Shown here one piece after another: positions 26,566 through 36,834 of a stretch of DNA of 64,000 nt. The notes below the pieces were generated by a model that saw nothing but the letters and a program-made list of their open reading frames with translations, had not been told where the DNA came from and did no database searches. The translations under genes and the position numbers were made by a program. Numbering within the stretch: the stretch's first letter is position 1; the number at the start of each line of letters is the position of its first letter. The stretch is taken from positions 30,402-94,401 of the forward strand of contig CAVXNX010000029.1 of assembly GCA_963763215.1 (NCBI GenBank). The letters run 5' to 3'. The DNA is from DASQZK01 sp963763215 (lineage in GTDB: Bacteria; Bacteroidota; Bacteroidia; Bacteroidales; GCA-2748055).

Positions 26566-27981
26566 ATGGATAAAGAACCTGATAAAATGCAGGAAGGAAA
26601 CGAATTTCAACACGTGCTGAAGAAGTATCAGGAGATGATTGAGCGAAAAGTTTCCTACTTTTTTGATGTCGAGGAGTATGAGGAAATCATTGATTATTAT
26701 CTTGATATACGCGATTTCAGGTTGGCACAGGAGGCCGTGAGCCTTGCCCTTGTCCAGCATCCGGGTTCGTACGATCTGATGGTCAAGCTGGTCCATATTC
26801 ATCTTGAATCGGGAAAGGCGGTTCAGGCACTGGACGTGTTGAACAGCCTGCCGGAATATGAACGCGACAATGCGGAATTTTACCTCCTTAAGGGGACGGC
26901 CCTGGCACAGATGGGAAAAGTCAGGGAAGCCGAACGGATCTTCGACGCTGCCCTGGAAAAAACGGATGATGATGAAGCGGAAACCCTGATCAATATCTCG
27001 ATTGCTTTCGAAAATGCGCGTCATTACCGCCTGGCCGTGAAATACCTCCGGATGGCTTACGAACAGGATCCCGACAATATCACAGTCCTTTATGACCTGG
27101 GCTATTATTACGAACGGTTGCATAACTACCATCTCAGCATCAAATTCTACAACCGTTACCTCGATATCGACCCGTTTTCGGAAAACGTCTGGTATAACCT
27201 CGGTGTCGTTTTCTACAAAATAAACAAGACGGATAAGGCCATCGAAGCCTACGACTATGCCATTGCCGTCAATCCTTCCTATACCTCGGCCTACTTCAAC
27301 AAGGCGAACATCTATGCCAATAACAAGGAGTACGTGAAAGCCATCAAGGTCTATAACGACTTTCTTGAACTTGAACCTGAGAATGTCCAGGGCTGGTGCT
27401 ACCTGGGTGAATGTTATGAGGAAACCGGGCATTACGTGAAGGCCCTTGAGATTTACAAGAAGGTCATCACCATCGATAACGCCTGGCCCGACGGCTGGTA
27501 CGGTGCGGGCATTGCCCTGATGTACCTTGAAAAATACATGGAAGCGGGGACCTATCTTCTGAAGGCCATCGAATTCGACAAGGACAACCCGGAGTATTGG
27601 TTCACCCTGGCTGAGAATTATGAGAAGGAAAATCGTGCACACGACGCCCTGAAATGCTACAGGCAGGTCACCGATCTCGACCATGACGACAGGGAGGCCT
27701 GGATACGCCAGGCATTCATCTTCATCAACGACAAGGATTTCAACAAAGCACTGGAGGTCCTTCGTGATGCCTACCAGTACAACTTCTCATCACAGGATAT
27801 TAGCACCATGCTTTCAGCGGTCTACTTCCGGTTGAATGACCGGGACGCCGGAATCCGGTTCCTCGAAAAAGCTCTTGAACAGGGAGAAGGCGCCCTGAAG
27901 ATCTTCTTTGAAATCTATCCTGAAGGCGAATCGAACCCCAAGATTCAGAAACTCATACATAAAGATCAGAAACCAGATTAA
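26566..27981 (+). CDS. Tetratricopeptide repeat protein
   Basis: A 471-residue soluble protein made almost wholly of about ten TPR units from residue 50 onward; examples are VWYNLGVVFYKINKTDKAIE, AYFNKANIYANNKEYVKAIK and GWCYLGECYEETGHYVKALE. There is no signal peptide. The N-terminus (MDKEPDKMQEGNEFQHVLKK) is charged and helical. It is followed after one base by comA and then DUF368 and aroE, apparently one operon headed by a TAATTTTG -7 element at 26535-26542. A scaffold role is likely; the partner is unknown. Confidence 0.92.
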   Translation: MDKEPDKMQEGNEFQHVLKKYQEMIERKVSYFFDVEEYEEIIDYYLDIRDFRLAQEAVSLALVQHPGSYDLMVKLVHIHLESGKAVQALDVLNSLPEYERDNAEFYLLKGTALAQMGKVREAERIFDAALEKTDDDEAETLINISIAFENARHYRLAVKYLRMAYEQDPDNITVLYDLGYYYERLHNYHLSIKFYNRYLDIDPFSENVWYNLGVVFYKINKTDKAIEAYDYAIAVNPSYTSAYFNKANIYANNKEYVKAIKVYNDFLELEPENVQGWCYLGECYEETGHYVKALEIYKKVITIDNAWPDGWYGAGIALMYLEKYMEAGTYLLKAIEFDKDNPEYWFTLAENYEKENRAHDALKCYRQVTDLDHDDREAWIRQAFIFINDKDFNKALEVLRDAYQYNFSSQDISTMLSAVYFRLNDRDAGIRFLEKALEQGEGALKIFFEIYPEGESNPKIQKLIHKDQKPD

Positions 27982-27982
27982 G

Positions 27983-28765
27983 ATGAACATTAATTTACCT
28001 TTCATTCCGGAAAGAACAGCAAAAGAACGAGATTCAGGACTGACAATGATGATGGATAAAGGCTTGAGCCTGAAGGAAGCCGAAAGTTTTGTTGAAAGCA
28101 GCGGTGATTTCACCGATATGGTGAAATTTGGATTCGGGACGGCCGTCTTTGCAAAAAAAATCCGTGAAAAGATCTGTCTCTACCAGTCGGCCGGGTTGCA
28201 TCCCTATTTTGGCGGCACGCTCTTCGAAGCTTTTATCGTCAGGGGGATGTTCGATGAATTCAGAACATTTATTTCCGAATCCGGGCTCGAGACGGTTGAA
28301 GTCTCCGACGGATCGATGAAACTGGAACATCAGGAAAAATTGAAATATGTCCGCGAACTGAGCAAGGATTTCCGGGTTCTCTCCGAGGTGGGTTCCAAGG
28401 TGAAAGGTGTTGAACTGGCTCCCGACGAATGGGTGCAGAACATGAAGACGGAACTGGAAAACGGGGCATGGAAAGTCATTGCCGAAGCCAGGGAGAGCGG
28501 AACCATCGGGATCTATAACCAGGACGGTTCGGCCAACATTGAGATCATCGATGATATCATCGAACATGTCGCCGTTGAAAATGTGATCTGGGAGGCCCCG
28601 AATAAGGCGCAGCAGGTCTGGTTCATCAACCTGATCGGTGCCAATGTTAACCTCGGGAACATTGCCCCGGCCGAAGTGGTCTCGCTTGAAGCCCTGAGGC
28701 TCGGTCTGCGCGGTGACACGTTCTTCAACTTCCTTCCCGAAAAATATCACGACAAAAAATTATGA
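27983..28765 (+). CDS. comA: Phosphosulfolactate synthase family protein ComA
   Basis: The 260-residue protein belongs to the ComA family (TIM barrel), whose archaeal members add sulfite to phosphoenolpyruvate to give phosphosulfolactate, the first step of coenzyme M synthesis. Recognisable blocks are GLTMMMDKGLSLKEAESF, DMVKFGFGTAVF, LHPYFGGTLFEAF, LETVEVSDGSMKL and VIWEAPNKAQQVWFINLIG. I chose ATG 27983, one base after the TPR stop. The stop overlaps the DUF368 start (ATGA). Bacteroidota do not make coenzyme M; a role in sulfonate or sulfonolipid precursor formation is an inference. No comB or comC homologue lies in the window. Confidence 0.88.
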   Translation: MNINLPFIPERTAKERDSGLTMMMDKGLSLKEAESFVESSGDFTDMVKFGFGTAVFAKKIREKICLYQSAGLHPYFGGTLFEAFIVRGMFDEFRTFISESGLETVEVSDGSMKLEHQEKLKYVRELSKDFRVLSEVGSKVKGVELAPDEWVQNMKTELENGAWKVIAEARESGTIGIYNQDGSANIEIIDDIIEHVAVENVIWEAPNKAQQVWFINLIGANVNLGNIAPAEVVSLEALRLGLRGDTFFNFLPEKYHDKKL

Positions 28766-29681
28766 GGCGATCCAGGGACTATCTCATGCTTGTCCTGAAG
28801 GGGATGGGCATGGGCGCATCTGATGTGGTACCCGGCGTTTCCGGGGGCACCATCGCCTTTATTTCGGGGATTTACGAAGAGCTCGATCGACTCCATCAGG
28901 TCCGTGAATATGCAGGCGATCCGCCTGTTGCTGACACTTAAAGATCGGCGCATTCTGGAAGAAGATCAACGGCTGGTTTCTGCTGGCTGTATTCTCGGGA
29001 GTGCTGATCAGCGTCTTCTCACTTGCTCACCTGCTGCAATACCTCCTGGCGGAATATCCGTCCCTGATCTGGTCCTTCTTTTTCGGACTGGTCATCGCCT
29101 CGGCCATCATGGTGCTGGGCGATATCAGGCAGTGGACGGTGACCACCGTGCTGACCACCATTGCCGGAACGGCCATTGCCTGGGGGATCACCAGCGTTTC
29201 TCCGGCCTCGACCACCGAGGCCACATGGTTTGTTTTTGTTTCCGGGGTCCTGGCCATCTGCGCCATGATCCTTCCCGGGATATCGGGGAGTTTTATCCTG
29301 CTGCTTCTGGGAAAATACCAGTTTATCCTTGGCGCCGTCAGCGACCTGAGGATCGGCATCCTCCTGGTATTCCTGGCCGGCGCCGTCATCGGCCTTATCT
29401 CCTTTTCGAATGTCCTTTCCTGGCTCCTGAAAAAATACCGGTATCCGACCATCGGCTTGCTGGCCGGATTTATGATCGGATCATTGAACAAGATCTGGCC
29501 CTGGAAAGTTACTCTTCAAACCTTCATCGACAGCAAAGGACTGGAACAACCCCTGGTCGAAAAGAACGTCCTTCCGGATGTCTCGGCCCATTCCGGGTTC
29601 ATGCCCGCTGTCCTCCTGATGGTTGCCGGTTTTTTACTGATCTTTGTCCTGAACAGGATATCGAAACAGAAAACAGTCTGA
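28762..29681 (+). CDS. DUF368 polytopic membrane protein (two frameshifts)
   Basis: About 306 residues with some eight membrane helices. The N-terminal family signature GASDVVPGVSGGTIAFISG and a second VLAICAMILPGISGSFILLL are both present, which is diagnostic of DUF368. Frame breaks near 28886 and 28944 are both repaired by dropping one G (EELIDSIRSVN, LTLKIGAFWKK). It overlaps comA by four bases. Transport of a polyprenyl-linked or lipid substrate has been proposed for the family; nothing in this sequence settles it. Confidence 0.88.
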
Positions 29682-29697
29682 CACTGATCCACGACTT

Positions 29698-30447
29698 ATG
29701 AAAATATACGGACTCATCGGTTATCCGCTTGGTCACTCTTTTTCAAAGGAATACTTTTCAGAGAAATTTAAACGCGAGCACATTGAAGGGTGCAGCTACC
29801 GTAACTTTCCCCTGGAAAATCTGGATGGCTTTCCCATGTTGATCCGCAATACTTCCGGCCTGGCCGGTCTGAATGTCACCATTCCTTATAAGGAAAGGAT
29901 CATTTCCTACATGACTGAACTTGATCCGCTGGCCTCGGTCACCGGGGCGGTGAACACCATCCGGATTACCGAAGAGGATGGTGACACGCATCTCAAAGGG
30001 TTCAATACCGACGTTTACGGTTTCAGGGAATCACTGGCCCCTCTGATTGACCCCGGGGTCCATAAGTCGGCTCTCATGCTTGGAACCGGGGGCGCATCCC
30101 GGGCCGTGCGCTATGTCCTCCAGCAACTGGGCATCGGCGCGCTGTTTGTCAGCCGGACGAAAACCAAAGGGGTTGTGGTCAATTATGAAATGCTCAGCCC
30201 GGAAATCGTCGCTTCCCATAAACTCATTGTCAATACCACGCCGTTGGGCACCTATCCCGACGTGGATACCTTTCCGCCGATCCCTTATGAGGCCATCACC
30301 ACGAGCCATATCCTGTTCGACCTGGTCTACAACCCGCCGATGACGGCTTTCCTCGCCCGCGGGAAGGAAAAGGGGGCAACCGTCATGAACGGGCTCCGAA
30401 TGCTGGAAATCCAGGCGGAGAAAGCCTGGGAGATCTGGAACAGCTGA
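29698..30447 (+). CDS. aroE: Shikimate dehydrogenase
   Basis: AroE reduces 3-dehydroshikimate with NADPH in aromatic amino acid synthesis. The 249-residue protein has the substrate site GYPLGHSFSKEYF, catalytic Lys65 in NVTIPYKE, Asn86 in AVNTI, Asp105 in FNTDVYGF, the nucleotide-binding LGTGGASRAVRYVL and the C-terminal NGLRMLEIQAEKAWEIW. It is intact and slightly short, as is common in Bacteroidota. It is the last gene of the TPR-comA-DUF368-aroE group and converges with truA. Confidence 0.96.
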   Translation: MKIYGLIGYPLGHSFSKEYFSEKFKREHIEGCSYRNFPLENLDGFPMLIRNTSGLAGLNVTIPYKERIISYMTELDPLASVTGAVNTIRITEEDGDTHLKGFNTDVYGFRESLAPLIDPGVHKSALMLGTGGASRAVRYVLQQLGIGALFVSRTKTKGVVVNYEMLSPEIVASHKLIVNTTPLGTYPDVDTFPPIPYEAITTSHILFDLVYNPPMTAFLARGKEKGATVMNGLRMLEIQAEKAWEIWNS

Positions 30448-30450
30448 AAT

Positions 30451-31236
30451 TTACCAGGCAAAGGGCAAAAGCTCCTGCCTGCCGGGATTTTCCAGTTCCA
30501 TAACTCGCCGGGATAGACGATATCGGTGAGATATAATCCTTCGGCAGGAGCCGATGTTCCGGTCCTGTGAACGGTCACGGCTGATGACAATATCCCTGAA
30601 TTCTTCCACAGTGATCTTTCCCCTTCCGGCATCGAGCAGGGTTCCGGTCAGTGAACGTACCATATTCCGGAGAAAGCGGTCGGCCGTGATGGTGAAGATG
30701 AGGAAATTGCCGTATGCGGTCCATTCCGCCTTGTCCACCCGGCAGATATTCGTCCGGTTGTTGCTGTGAAGCTTGCTGAAGGCCGTGAAATCACTGAAGG
30801 ATGGCAGCAGTGAGGCCGCCTCGTTCAGGATGCCGGTTTCCAACCTGCCGGGAATGAAAGCCGCCAGTTCCTGCAGGAACGGGTGACGGGACTGGGTGAT
30901 GACATAACGGTACGTCCGCGACAGCGCATCGAAACGGGCATGGGCGGTATCCCGGACACTGCAGGATACGGAATATGCGGATATCGGATGGCAGGAAACG
31001 GTTTAGCCGGTACGCCAGGTTCTCCGGAACGGGGTTTCGCGGTATCGAAATGCGCTGTAAAATAGCTGGCATGAACACCGGTATCCGTCCTGCCGGCCCC
31101 CGTCAACATCAGATTCTCTCCCAGGATCACGCGAGACGGCCGCGGTGAGCCGTTCCTGCACGGTGATGGCATTCGGCTGAACCTGCCAGCCGTGATAGTG
31201 GGTTCCCTTATAGGAGAGTTCGATAAAATACCGCAT
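30451..31236 (-). CDS. truA: tRNA pseudouridine(38-40) synthase TruA (several frameshifts)
   Basis: TruA isomerises uridines 38-40 in tRNA anticodon stems. The protein starts MRYFIELSYKGTHYHGWQVQ and has the catalytic motif GAGRTDTGVHA (nucleophile Asp). NMVRSLTGTLLDAGRGKIT and SAPAEGLYLTDIVYP mark the C-terminal half. At least four shifts occur (near 31131, 31027, 30960 and 30573), and each is repaired by deleting one base (AVSVILGENLM, RSENLAYRL, RILSVRDTA, RSRTGTSAP). After DIVYP the frame is uncertain. A stop at 30451-30453, four bases from the aroE stop, fits best, but a frame running further into aroE cannot be excluded. Confidence 0.9.
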
Positions 31237-31504
31237 GGTGCAGAACATGATTTTTCCAAAGATAGGAAATCAACAGGGAAAAAGATTGCACGAATAATCG
31301 GGCACCCATTTTCCCGGAGTGTTCCGCGACTGAGCAGAAAAATCGTATCTTCAGCCCCGAAACAGGCCAAAAGGGTTTAACATTTTTTAACACCAAAATG
31401 CGAATTTCCCTTGCAAATTCAGCGTTTTAGCATCAATTTTGAAAACCGAAAGCAACTTTTCAACAAGCGATAATACAAATTCCCAACGACAAAATGATAA
31501 AACC

Positions 31505-32501
31505 ATGAGCGAAACGGTGAATATTAAAGAACTCAATGAGAGGATCAAAAAGGAAAGTGAATTTGTGGATTTGATTAATCTGGAAATGCAGAAAGTGATC
31601 GTCGGTCAGAAGCGGATGCTCGAGAGCCTGCTGATCGGCCTGCTTTCCGACGGGCATATCCTGCTCGAAGGTGTTCCCGGCCTGGCCAAGACGTTATCGA
31701 TAAAAACACTGGCCGACACCATCGATGCACGGTTCAGCAGGATACAGTTTACTCCCGACCTTCTGCCGGCCGACCTGATCGGGACGATGATCTACAGCCA
31801 GAAGAAGGAGGAATTCCAGGTGAAAAAGGGACCCATTTTCGCCAATTTTATCCTGGCCGATGAGATCAACCGTTCACCGGCAAAAGTACAGAGCGCCTTG
31901 CTTGAAGCCATGCAGGAAAAGCAGGTTACCATCGGGGAGACCACTTTTCTCCTCGAGAAACCTTTCCTGGTGATGGCCACCCAGAACCCGATTGAACAGG
32001 AAGGAACCTATCCGCTGCCGGAAGCCCAGGTCGACCGTTTTATGCTCAAGGTAGTTATCACCTATCCCACCATGGAGGAAGAACGCAGCGTCATGCGGGA
32101 GAACCTCGGCAACACCTTCCCGTCACCGTGCAAAAATTCTCAAGCCTGCCGATATCCTGAAAGCCAGGGATATCGTGAAGGAAGTGTATATGGATGAAAA
32201 AATCGAAAATTATATCCTGGATATCGTGTTTGCCACCCGTAAACCGGAAGAATACGATATGGCCCAGTTTTCCAATATGATCCAGTACGGGGCTTCTCCC
32301 AGGGCAACCATCAATCTCGCCAAGGCAGCCAAAGCCTATGCCTTCATCAAACGGAGAGGCTATGTCATCCCGGAGGATATCCGCGCAGTCTGCCACGATG
32401 TGCTTCGTCACCGGATCGGGCTCACCTATGAAGCAGAGGCTGAGAATATCAATTCGGTCGATATCATCACCCAGATTCTGAACAAGGTTGAAGTGCCATA
32501 A
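31505..32501 (+). CDS. MoxR-family AAA+ ATPase of the aerotolerance operon (frameshifted)
   Basis: A MoxR-type AAA+ chaperone-like ATPase of about 331 residues. It has Walker A GVPGLAKTLSIK, Walker B FANFILADEINRSP, sensor 1 ATQNPIEQEGTYPLPEAQ and the C-terminal lid (YGASPRATINLAKAAKAYA). I place the start at ATG 31505 (MSETVNIKELN). The frame breaks near 32131; deleting one T (CCGTGCAAAA) gives FPSPAKILKPADILKARD. MoxR proteins next to DUF58 and VWA proteins are thought to help assemble or activate them. It opens the Bat operon. Confidence 0.93.
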
Positions 32502-32511
32502 ACCACTGCCT

Positions 32512-32916
32512 ATGAAAAACGCAATCCTCTACGCTGGCTTATTGATGTTGTTCTTTGTTTCCCGGGCACAGGCCCAGAATTATATCGGTCTCGACAAGGA
32601 TCGGTCAGTATCGCTGGCCCGGAAATCAGGCTTCTATCCCGACCACATGACGACCAGCCAGTCATTCAATTACCTGAAATTTGTCAACTCTTCGGATACA
32701 AAAACACTGATCGTTTTCTTTTCCGAAGAGAATATTTCGACCCATATCAGGATGGTCTGTGATTATTCCGAATATGATTTTGTCATTGCCAACAATGACC
32801 AGGCATACCGGAAGAAAGGAAAGAACAGATGGGAATATACCGACGGAAATACCCATTACGAGGTGACACTGGAAGAAAAGGAGTGGTATTTCGTCATGAG
32901 CATAAAAAAAAAGTAG
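32512..32916 (+). CDS. Small exported protein inside the Bat operon
   Basis: A 134-residue protein with a clear signal peptide (MKNAILYAGLLMLFFVSRAQA, cleavage before QNYIG). The mature part has SVSLARKSGFYPDHMTTSQS, TLIVFFSEENISTHIRMVCD and a basic end IKKK. No cysteine pair or catalytic motif stands out. It lies ten bases after moxR and 22 bases before the DUF58 gene, so it is co-transcribed with the aerotolerance genes. I recognise no family. Confidence 0.8.
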   Translation: MKNAILYAGLLMLFFVSRAQAQNYIGLDKDRSVSLARKSGFYPDHMTTSQSFNYLKFVNSSDTKTLIVFFSEENISTHIRMVCDYSEYDFVIANNDQAYRKKGKNRWEYTDGNTHYEVTLEEKEWYFVMSIKKK

Positions 32917-32938
32917 ATGAGAAACCAGGTATTTTAAG

Positions 32939-33818
32939 ATGGCTGAAGTTGAAACCACAGATCTGATCAGGAAGGTCAGAAAAATTGAAATAAAGACCAG
33001 GGGACTGACCCGGCAGGTATTTGCCGGGGAATACCACAGTGCGTTCAAGGGCAGGGGAGTGACGTTTTCCGAAGTGCGCGAATACCAGTATGGCGACGAT
33101 ACCCGGAATATCGACTGGAATGTGACCGCCCGGTTCAATCACCCGTATATCAAAATTTTTGAGGAAGAACGGGAACTGACCGTCATGCTGATGGTCGATG
33201 TGAGCGGATCGAGAAATTTCGGCAGCCATTCCGCCCTCAAAAAAAACGTCATCACGGAGATCTCTGCCGTGCTGTCGTTTTCTGCGATTTTCAACAACGA
33301 TAAAATCGGTGTGATCTTTTTCAGTGACCGGGTGGAGAAATTCATTCCGCCCAAGAAAGGCCGGAAACATATTCTTCATATCATCCGTGAGCTGATCGAA
33401 TTCAACCCGGTGAGCGAAAAGACGGATCATCGTTGAACCTCTGCAGATACCTGACCAATGTCATTAAAAAAAGATGCACGGCTTTTGTTTTATCCGATTT
33501 TATATGTCCGCCATTTGAAGATTCCCTCAAAATCGCCGCACGGAAACATGATGTTGTGGCTCTTCATATTTTTGACCACCGCGAAACCGAGATGCCGAGC
33601 GGTGGGCCTGGTCAAGATTTACCGACCCGGAAACCGGAGGAGAACGGTGGGTTGACACCGGCCCGGAGGCCGTCAGGGAAAATTACCGGCGTCACTGGCT
33701 GGAGCACAGCGGCAGTTTAACCTCGCTTTTTGCCCGGTGCGGCGTGGATATGACATCCGTTGACACGTCAGAGGATTATGTCAAACCTTTAATCAAGCTG
33801 TTTAAAAAAAGGGGATGA
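32939..33818 (+). CDS. DUF58 protein of the aerotolerance operon (frameshifted)
   Basis: About 290 residues with the family hallmark GVTFSEVREYQYGDDTRNID, followed by a VWA-like domain with DVSGSRNFGS as its MIDAS core, FSDRVEKFIPPKKG and the late AFVLSDFICPPFEDSL. Breaks lie near 33428 (one base missing) and near 33602 and 33633 (one extra base each: MPAVGLVKIYDPETGGERW). Its final codons overlap the next gene by four bases (ATGA). DUF58 proteins are the usual partners of MoxR. Confidence 0.9.
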
Positions 33819-34771
33819 AAAGAACGATAAAACATGTTTTCCTGTTGATGACCGGCATGCTGATGATCCTGACCAGGGTGAATTCGCAGGATATTAGCCG
33901 TAAAATCTTCCGTCGACGCCGATTCACTTCTCATCGGGACCCAGATGCATTTTAACATCGGTATCGATGCTCCCGGAGGTACCCGGGTCTATGTGAACGG
34001 TCCCGCCGACAGCATCGGCGGGAACTTCGAGATCCTGAACCAGTACGGTCGACAGCAGCAACACGGATCACCGGCTGAAGCTGAATTACCGTTACCTTAT
34101 CACTTCCTTCGATTCAGGAACCTTTACCATTCCGTCCTATGGAGTCGTGGTCGACCGGCCCTCCGGACAGCAGACCTTTACCACCGACAGCCTGGAAGTG
34201 ACCGTTTATTCCCCGCCGGTCGACACCTCGGCGGCCATAAAGGATGTGAAGCCCGTGATCAACACCCCGGTAACCTTCCGCGAAGCGTTGCCCTACCTTG
34301 CCGGGGGCTCTGGGCCTGCTGATCCTCGCCGCATTGATCGTCCTGCTTGTCAGGCGCATGAAGGGAAAAGAACCGGTGAAACTTCGCCGGGAAGTCATCG
34401 TTCCGCCATATGTCAGAGCCCTGCAATCGCTCGATCAACTGAAGAAGGAGAAGATATGGCAGAAGGGCCGGGTGAAGGAATATTATATCATCCTGTCGGA
34501 TACCGTCAGGCAGTATGTCCAGGAACAGTTCGGCATCGATGCCATGGAATCGACAACGGGAGAGACATTGCAGAAGTTCAGGCGATTCGCTTACGACGAT
34601 ACCCTTTTGCTGGAAATGCTCGAAAGCCTGCTGAATCTGTCGGACCTGGTGAAATTTGCCAAAGAGGATCCGACGCCCACTGAAAATGAAACGAATTTAA
34701 ACAATGCCTATCTTTTCGTGGAAAAGACCCGGCCTGCAGAGGTCAGCATGAAAAGTGACGAAGAGAGTTAA
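33815..34771 (+). CDS. Bat-operon membrane protein with exported beta domain (three frameshifts)
   Basis: About 317 residues. A signal peptide (MKRTIKHVFLLMTGMLMI...NSQ) leads an exported beta domain of the BatD N-terminal kind (DSLLIGTQMHFNIGIDAPGG, SGTFTIPSYGVVVDRPSGQQ). One membrane helix (ALGLLILAALIVLLVRRMKG) follows, then a cytoplasmic helical part (VKEYYIILSDTVRQYVQEQF, NLSDLVKFAKEDPTP). The three breaks near 33900, 34053 and 34302 each need one base removed. The layout is that of the protein commonly found between the DUF58 and BatA genes in Bacteroidota. Its function is unknown; a complex with BatA and BatB at the inner membrane is likely. Confidence 0.8.
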
Positions 34772-34784
34772 AAGGATGAATGGT

Positions 34785-35778
34785 ATGTGGAATTTTGAAT
34801 TTGCAAACCCGCGGTTGTTATATCTGATGGCCATTTTGCCGCTGCTCGTGGTGTTTTATATCCTGCGGCATGCAAAACGCACCGCGGGGGTTCAGATCTC
34901 GTCACTCGGGTTTTTCGGAAATTCCGGGACACCCCTCCGGCTGATCCTCAAGCATGTCCTGTTCGGACTGCAGATCATCGCCCTGGCCTTACTCATCGTC
35001 GCTTTCGCCAGGCCACAGAGCACGGAAAGCTGGAGCGAGACCACCACGGAAGGCATCGATATCACCCTTTGCCTCGACGTCTCCGGAAGTATGCGGGCTA
35101 TGGATTTTAAGCCCAACCGGCTGGAAGCCGCCAAAGACGTTGCCGCGGAATTTGTGAATGGACGGCCCAACGACCGTTTCGCCAGTTGTGGCCTTCAGCG
35201 CCGAGAGCTTTACCATGTGTCCGCTGACCTCCGACAGGGCTGTCGTGATCCAGCAGATCGACAACCTGAAGTTCGGCATGCTGCAGGACGGAACGGCCAT
35301 CGGCCTGGGACTGGCAACGAGCGTCAACCGGCTGAAGGAAAGCAAGGCAAAGAGCAAGGTCATCATCCTCCTTACCGACGGGGTGAATAACGCCGGATCC
35401 ATCGGCCCGCTCACAGCCGCCGAAATCGCCAAAGATTACGGGATCCGGGTTTATACCATCGGTGTGGGATCGGAGGGCACGGCCCCCATCCCCGTCCAGA
35501 CCATTTTCGGAGAGCAGATCCAGCAGATGAAAGTGGAAATCGATGAAGATGTCCTGAATAAGGTGGCCGATATGACCGGCGGGAAATATTTCAGGGCCAC
35601 CGACAAGGAAAAACTGGAAGAGATCTACAGCGAAATCGACAGGATGGAAAAGACGATCCTCGATACCCAGAATTATTCCAGGAGAAAGGAAGAATATTTC
35701 CCCTTCCTGCTGGCCGGGGTGGTCATTCTTGTTCTTGAGTCGGTGGTGCGGTTAACGGTGTTGAAAAGTATTCCATAA
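34785..35778 (+). CDS. batA: VWA-domain membrane protein BatA (frameshifted)
   Basis: About 330 residues. Two membrane helices (LLYLMAILPLLVVFYIL, LFGLQIIALALLIVAF) precede a von Willebrand A domain with MIDAS motif CLDVSGSM, the Thr of LTSDRAVV and the Asp of LLTDGVNNAG. A final membrane helix (FPFLLAGVVILVLESVV) closes the protein. The start ATG 34785 begins MWNFEFANPRLLYL, typical of BatA. The frame shifts near 35184; removing the A in TTCGCCAGTTG gives RFAVVAFSAESF. BatA and BatB are paralogues of the Bacteroides aerotolerance operon, thought to help cells survive oxygen or envelope stress. Confidence 0.93.
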
Positions 35779-35788
35779 ATAGCGCGTT

Positions 35789-36832
35789 ATGTTCAGGTTT
35801 GCACATGAGGAAATATTATACGGATTGATCCTGATCCCGGTCCTGATCGTCATTTACTTCCTGGCGGTTTCCCGGAGGAAAAAGGCGATAAGGACTTTTG
35901 CTTCACCGGAACTGAAGGATGTTTTGATGCCCGATGCCTCGGGATTCCGGCACAATCTCAGGTTCGTGTTCCTGGTCATCGCCCTGCTCTTTCTGATCAT
36001 CGCCCTCGCCGGTCCGCGCACCGGTTCGAAACTCAAGGAAGTCAGGAAAAAAGGCAGCGAGATCATCATCGCCCTCGACGTTTCCCGTTCGATGCTGGCC
36101 GAGGATCTGACTCCCGACCGGCTCGAGGTGGCCAAACAGGAACTGGGAAGGCTTCTGAACAAGCTCGATGGCGATAAAATCGGTCTGATCGTCTTTGCCG
36201 GCAAGGCCTATACCCAGATCCCCATCACCACCGACTACGGCGCCGCACGGCTGTTCCTCAATTCGGTGTCGACCGATATGGTTTCCCAGCAGGGAACAGA
36301 TATCGGGGCGGCAATCCAACTGGCCATCCGGTCCTTTTCCCCCGAATCGGAAACACAACAGGGGAAGGCAAGCAGCCGTTCTATTATTGTGATCACCGAT
36401 GGTGAAAATCATGAACCCGGTGTATTTGAGGCTGCGGAAAAAGCCAGGGACAAGGGGATCGTCATTCATACCATCGGACTGGGTGATCCGGCCGGCGTGC
36501 CAATCCCCGTATCCAGGGGGAGCAACGACTATATCCGGGATAAACAGGGAAATGTCGTGGTGAGTAAACTGGATGAAAATACCCTGAAAAGGATCTCATC
36601 CATCACCAACGGCTTCTTTATCCGGGCAGGGAGAAGCGGCGCCGGATTATCAGAACTGATGAATAAAATTCAGGAACAGCAGAAAGGCGAGATCACGGCA
36701 AAGGTTTACAGCGATTACGAGGAACGATACCAGTACTTCCTCGGGGCAGGTATCCTCTTTCTCCTCCTGGCGCTTCTGACCATGGAACGGAGGAACCGGT
36801 GGCTCGCCAGGATTAAATTGTTTAACCAGTGA
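35789..36832 (+). CDS. batB: VWA-domain membrane protein BatB
   Basis: An intact 347-residue paralogue of BatA: helices at about 9-28 (ILYGLILIPVLIVIYFLAV) and 56-75 (FVFLVIALLFLIIALAGP), a VWA domain with DVSRSMLAED (MIDAS with Arg in place of the usual Gly), QQGTDIGAAI and IVITDGENHEPG, then a C-terminal helix (FLGAGILFLLLALLTM). It starts 10 bases after batA. The metal-site residues are kept, so it should bind Mg-type ions and partner proteins. Confidence 0.95.
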   Translation: MFRFAHEEILYGLILIPVLIVIYFLAVSRRKKAIRTFASPELKDVLMPDASGFRHNLRFVFLVIALLFLIIALAGPRTGSKLKEVRKKGSEIIIALDVSRSMLAEDLTPDRLEVAKQELGRLLNKLDGDKIGLIVFAGKAYTQIPITTDYGAARLFLNSVSTDMVSQQGTDIGAAIQLAIRSFSPESETQQGKASSRSIIVITDGENHEPGVFEAAEKARDKGIVIHTIGLGDPAGVPIPVSRGSNDYIRDKQGNVVVSKLDENTLKRISSITNGFFIRAGRSGAGLSELMNKIQEQQKGEITAKVYSDYEERYQYFLGAGILFLLLALLTMERRNRWLARIKLFNQ

Positions 36833-36834
36833 AG

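Noticed and set aside
26557..27684. A 375-codon minus-strand open frame opposite the TPR gene
   Set aside because: The TPR repeats on the plus strand are unmistakable. The antisense frame is only a by-product of codon bias.
32939..34771. True pseudogenes in the Bat operon
   Set aside because: The DUF58 and membrane-protein frames rejoin cleanly with one-base corrections, and all neighbours are under the same error pattern, so decay is not needed to explain the breaks.
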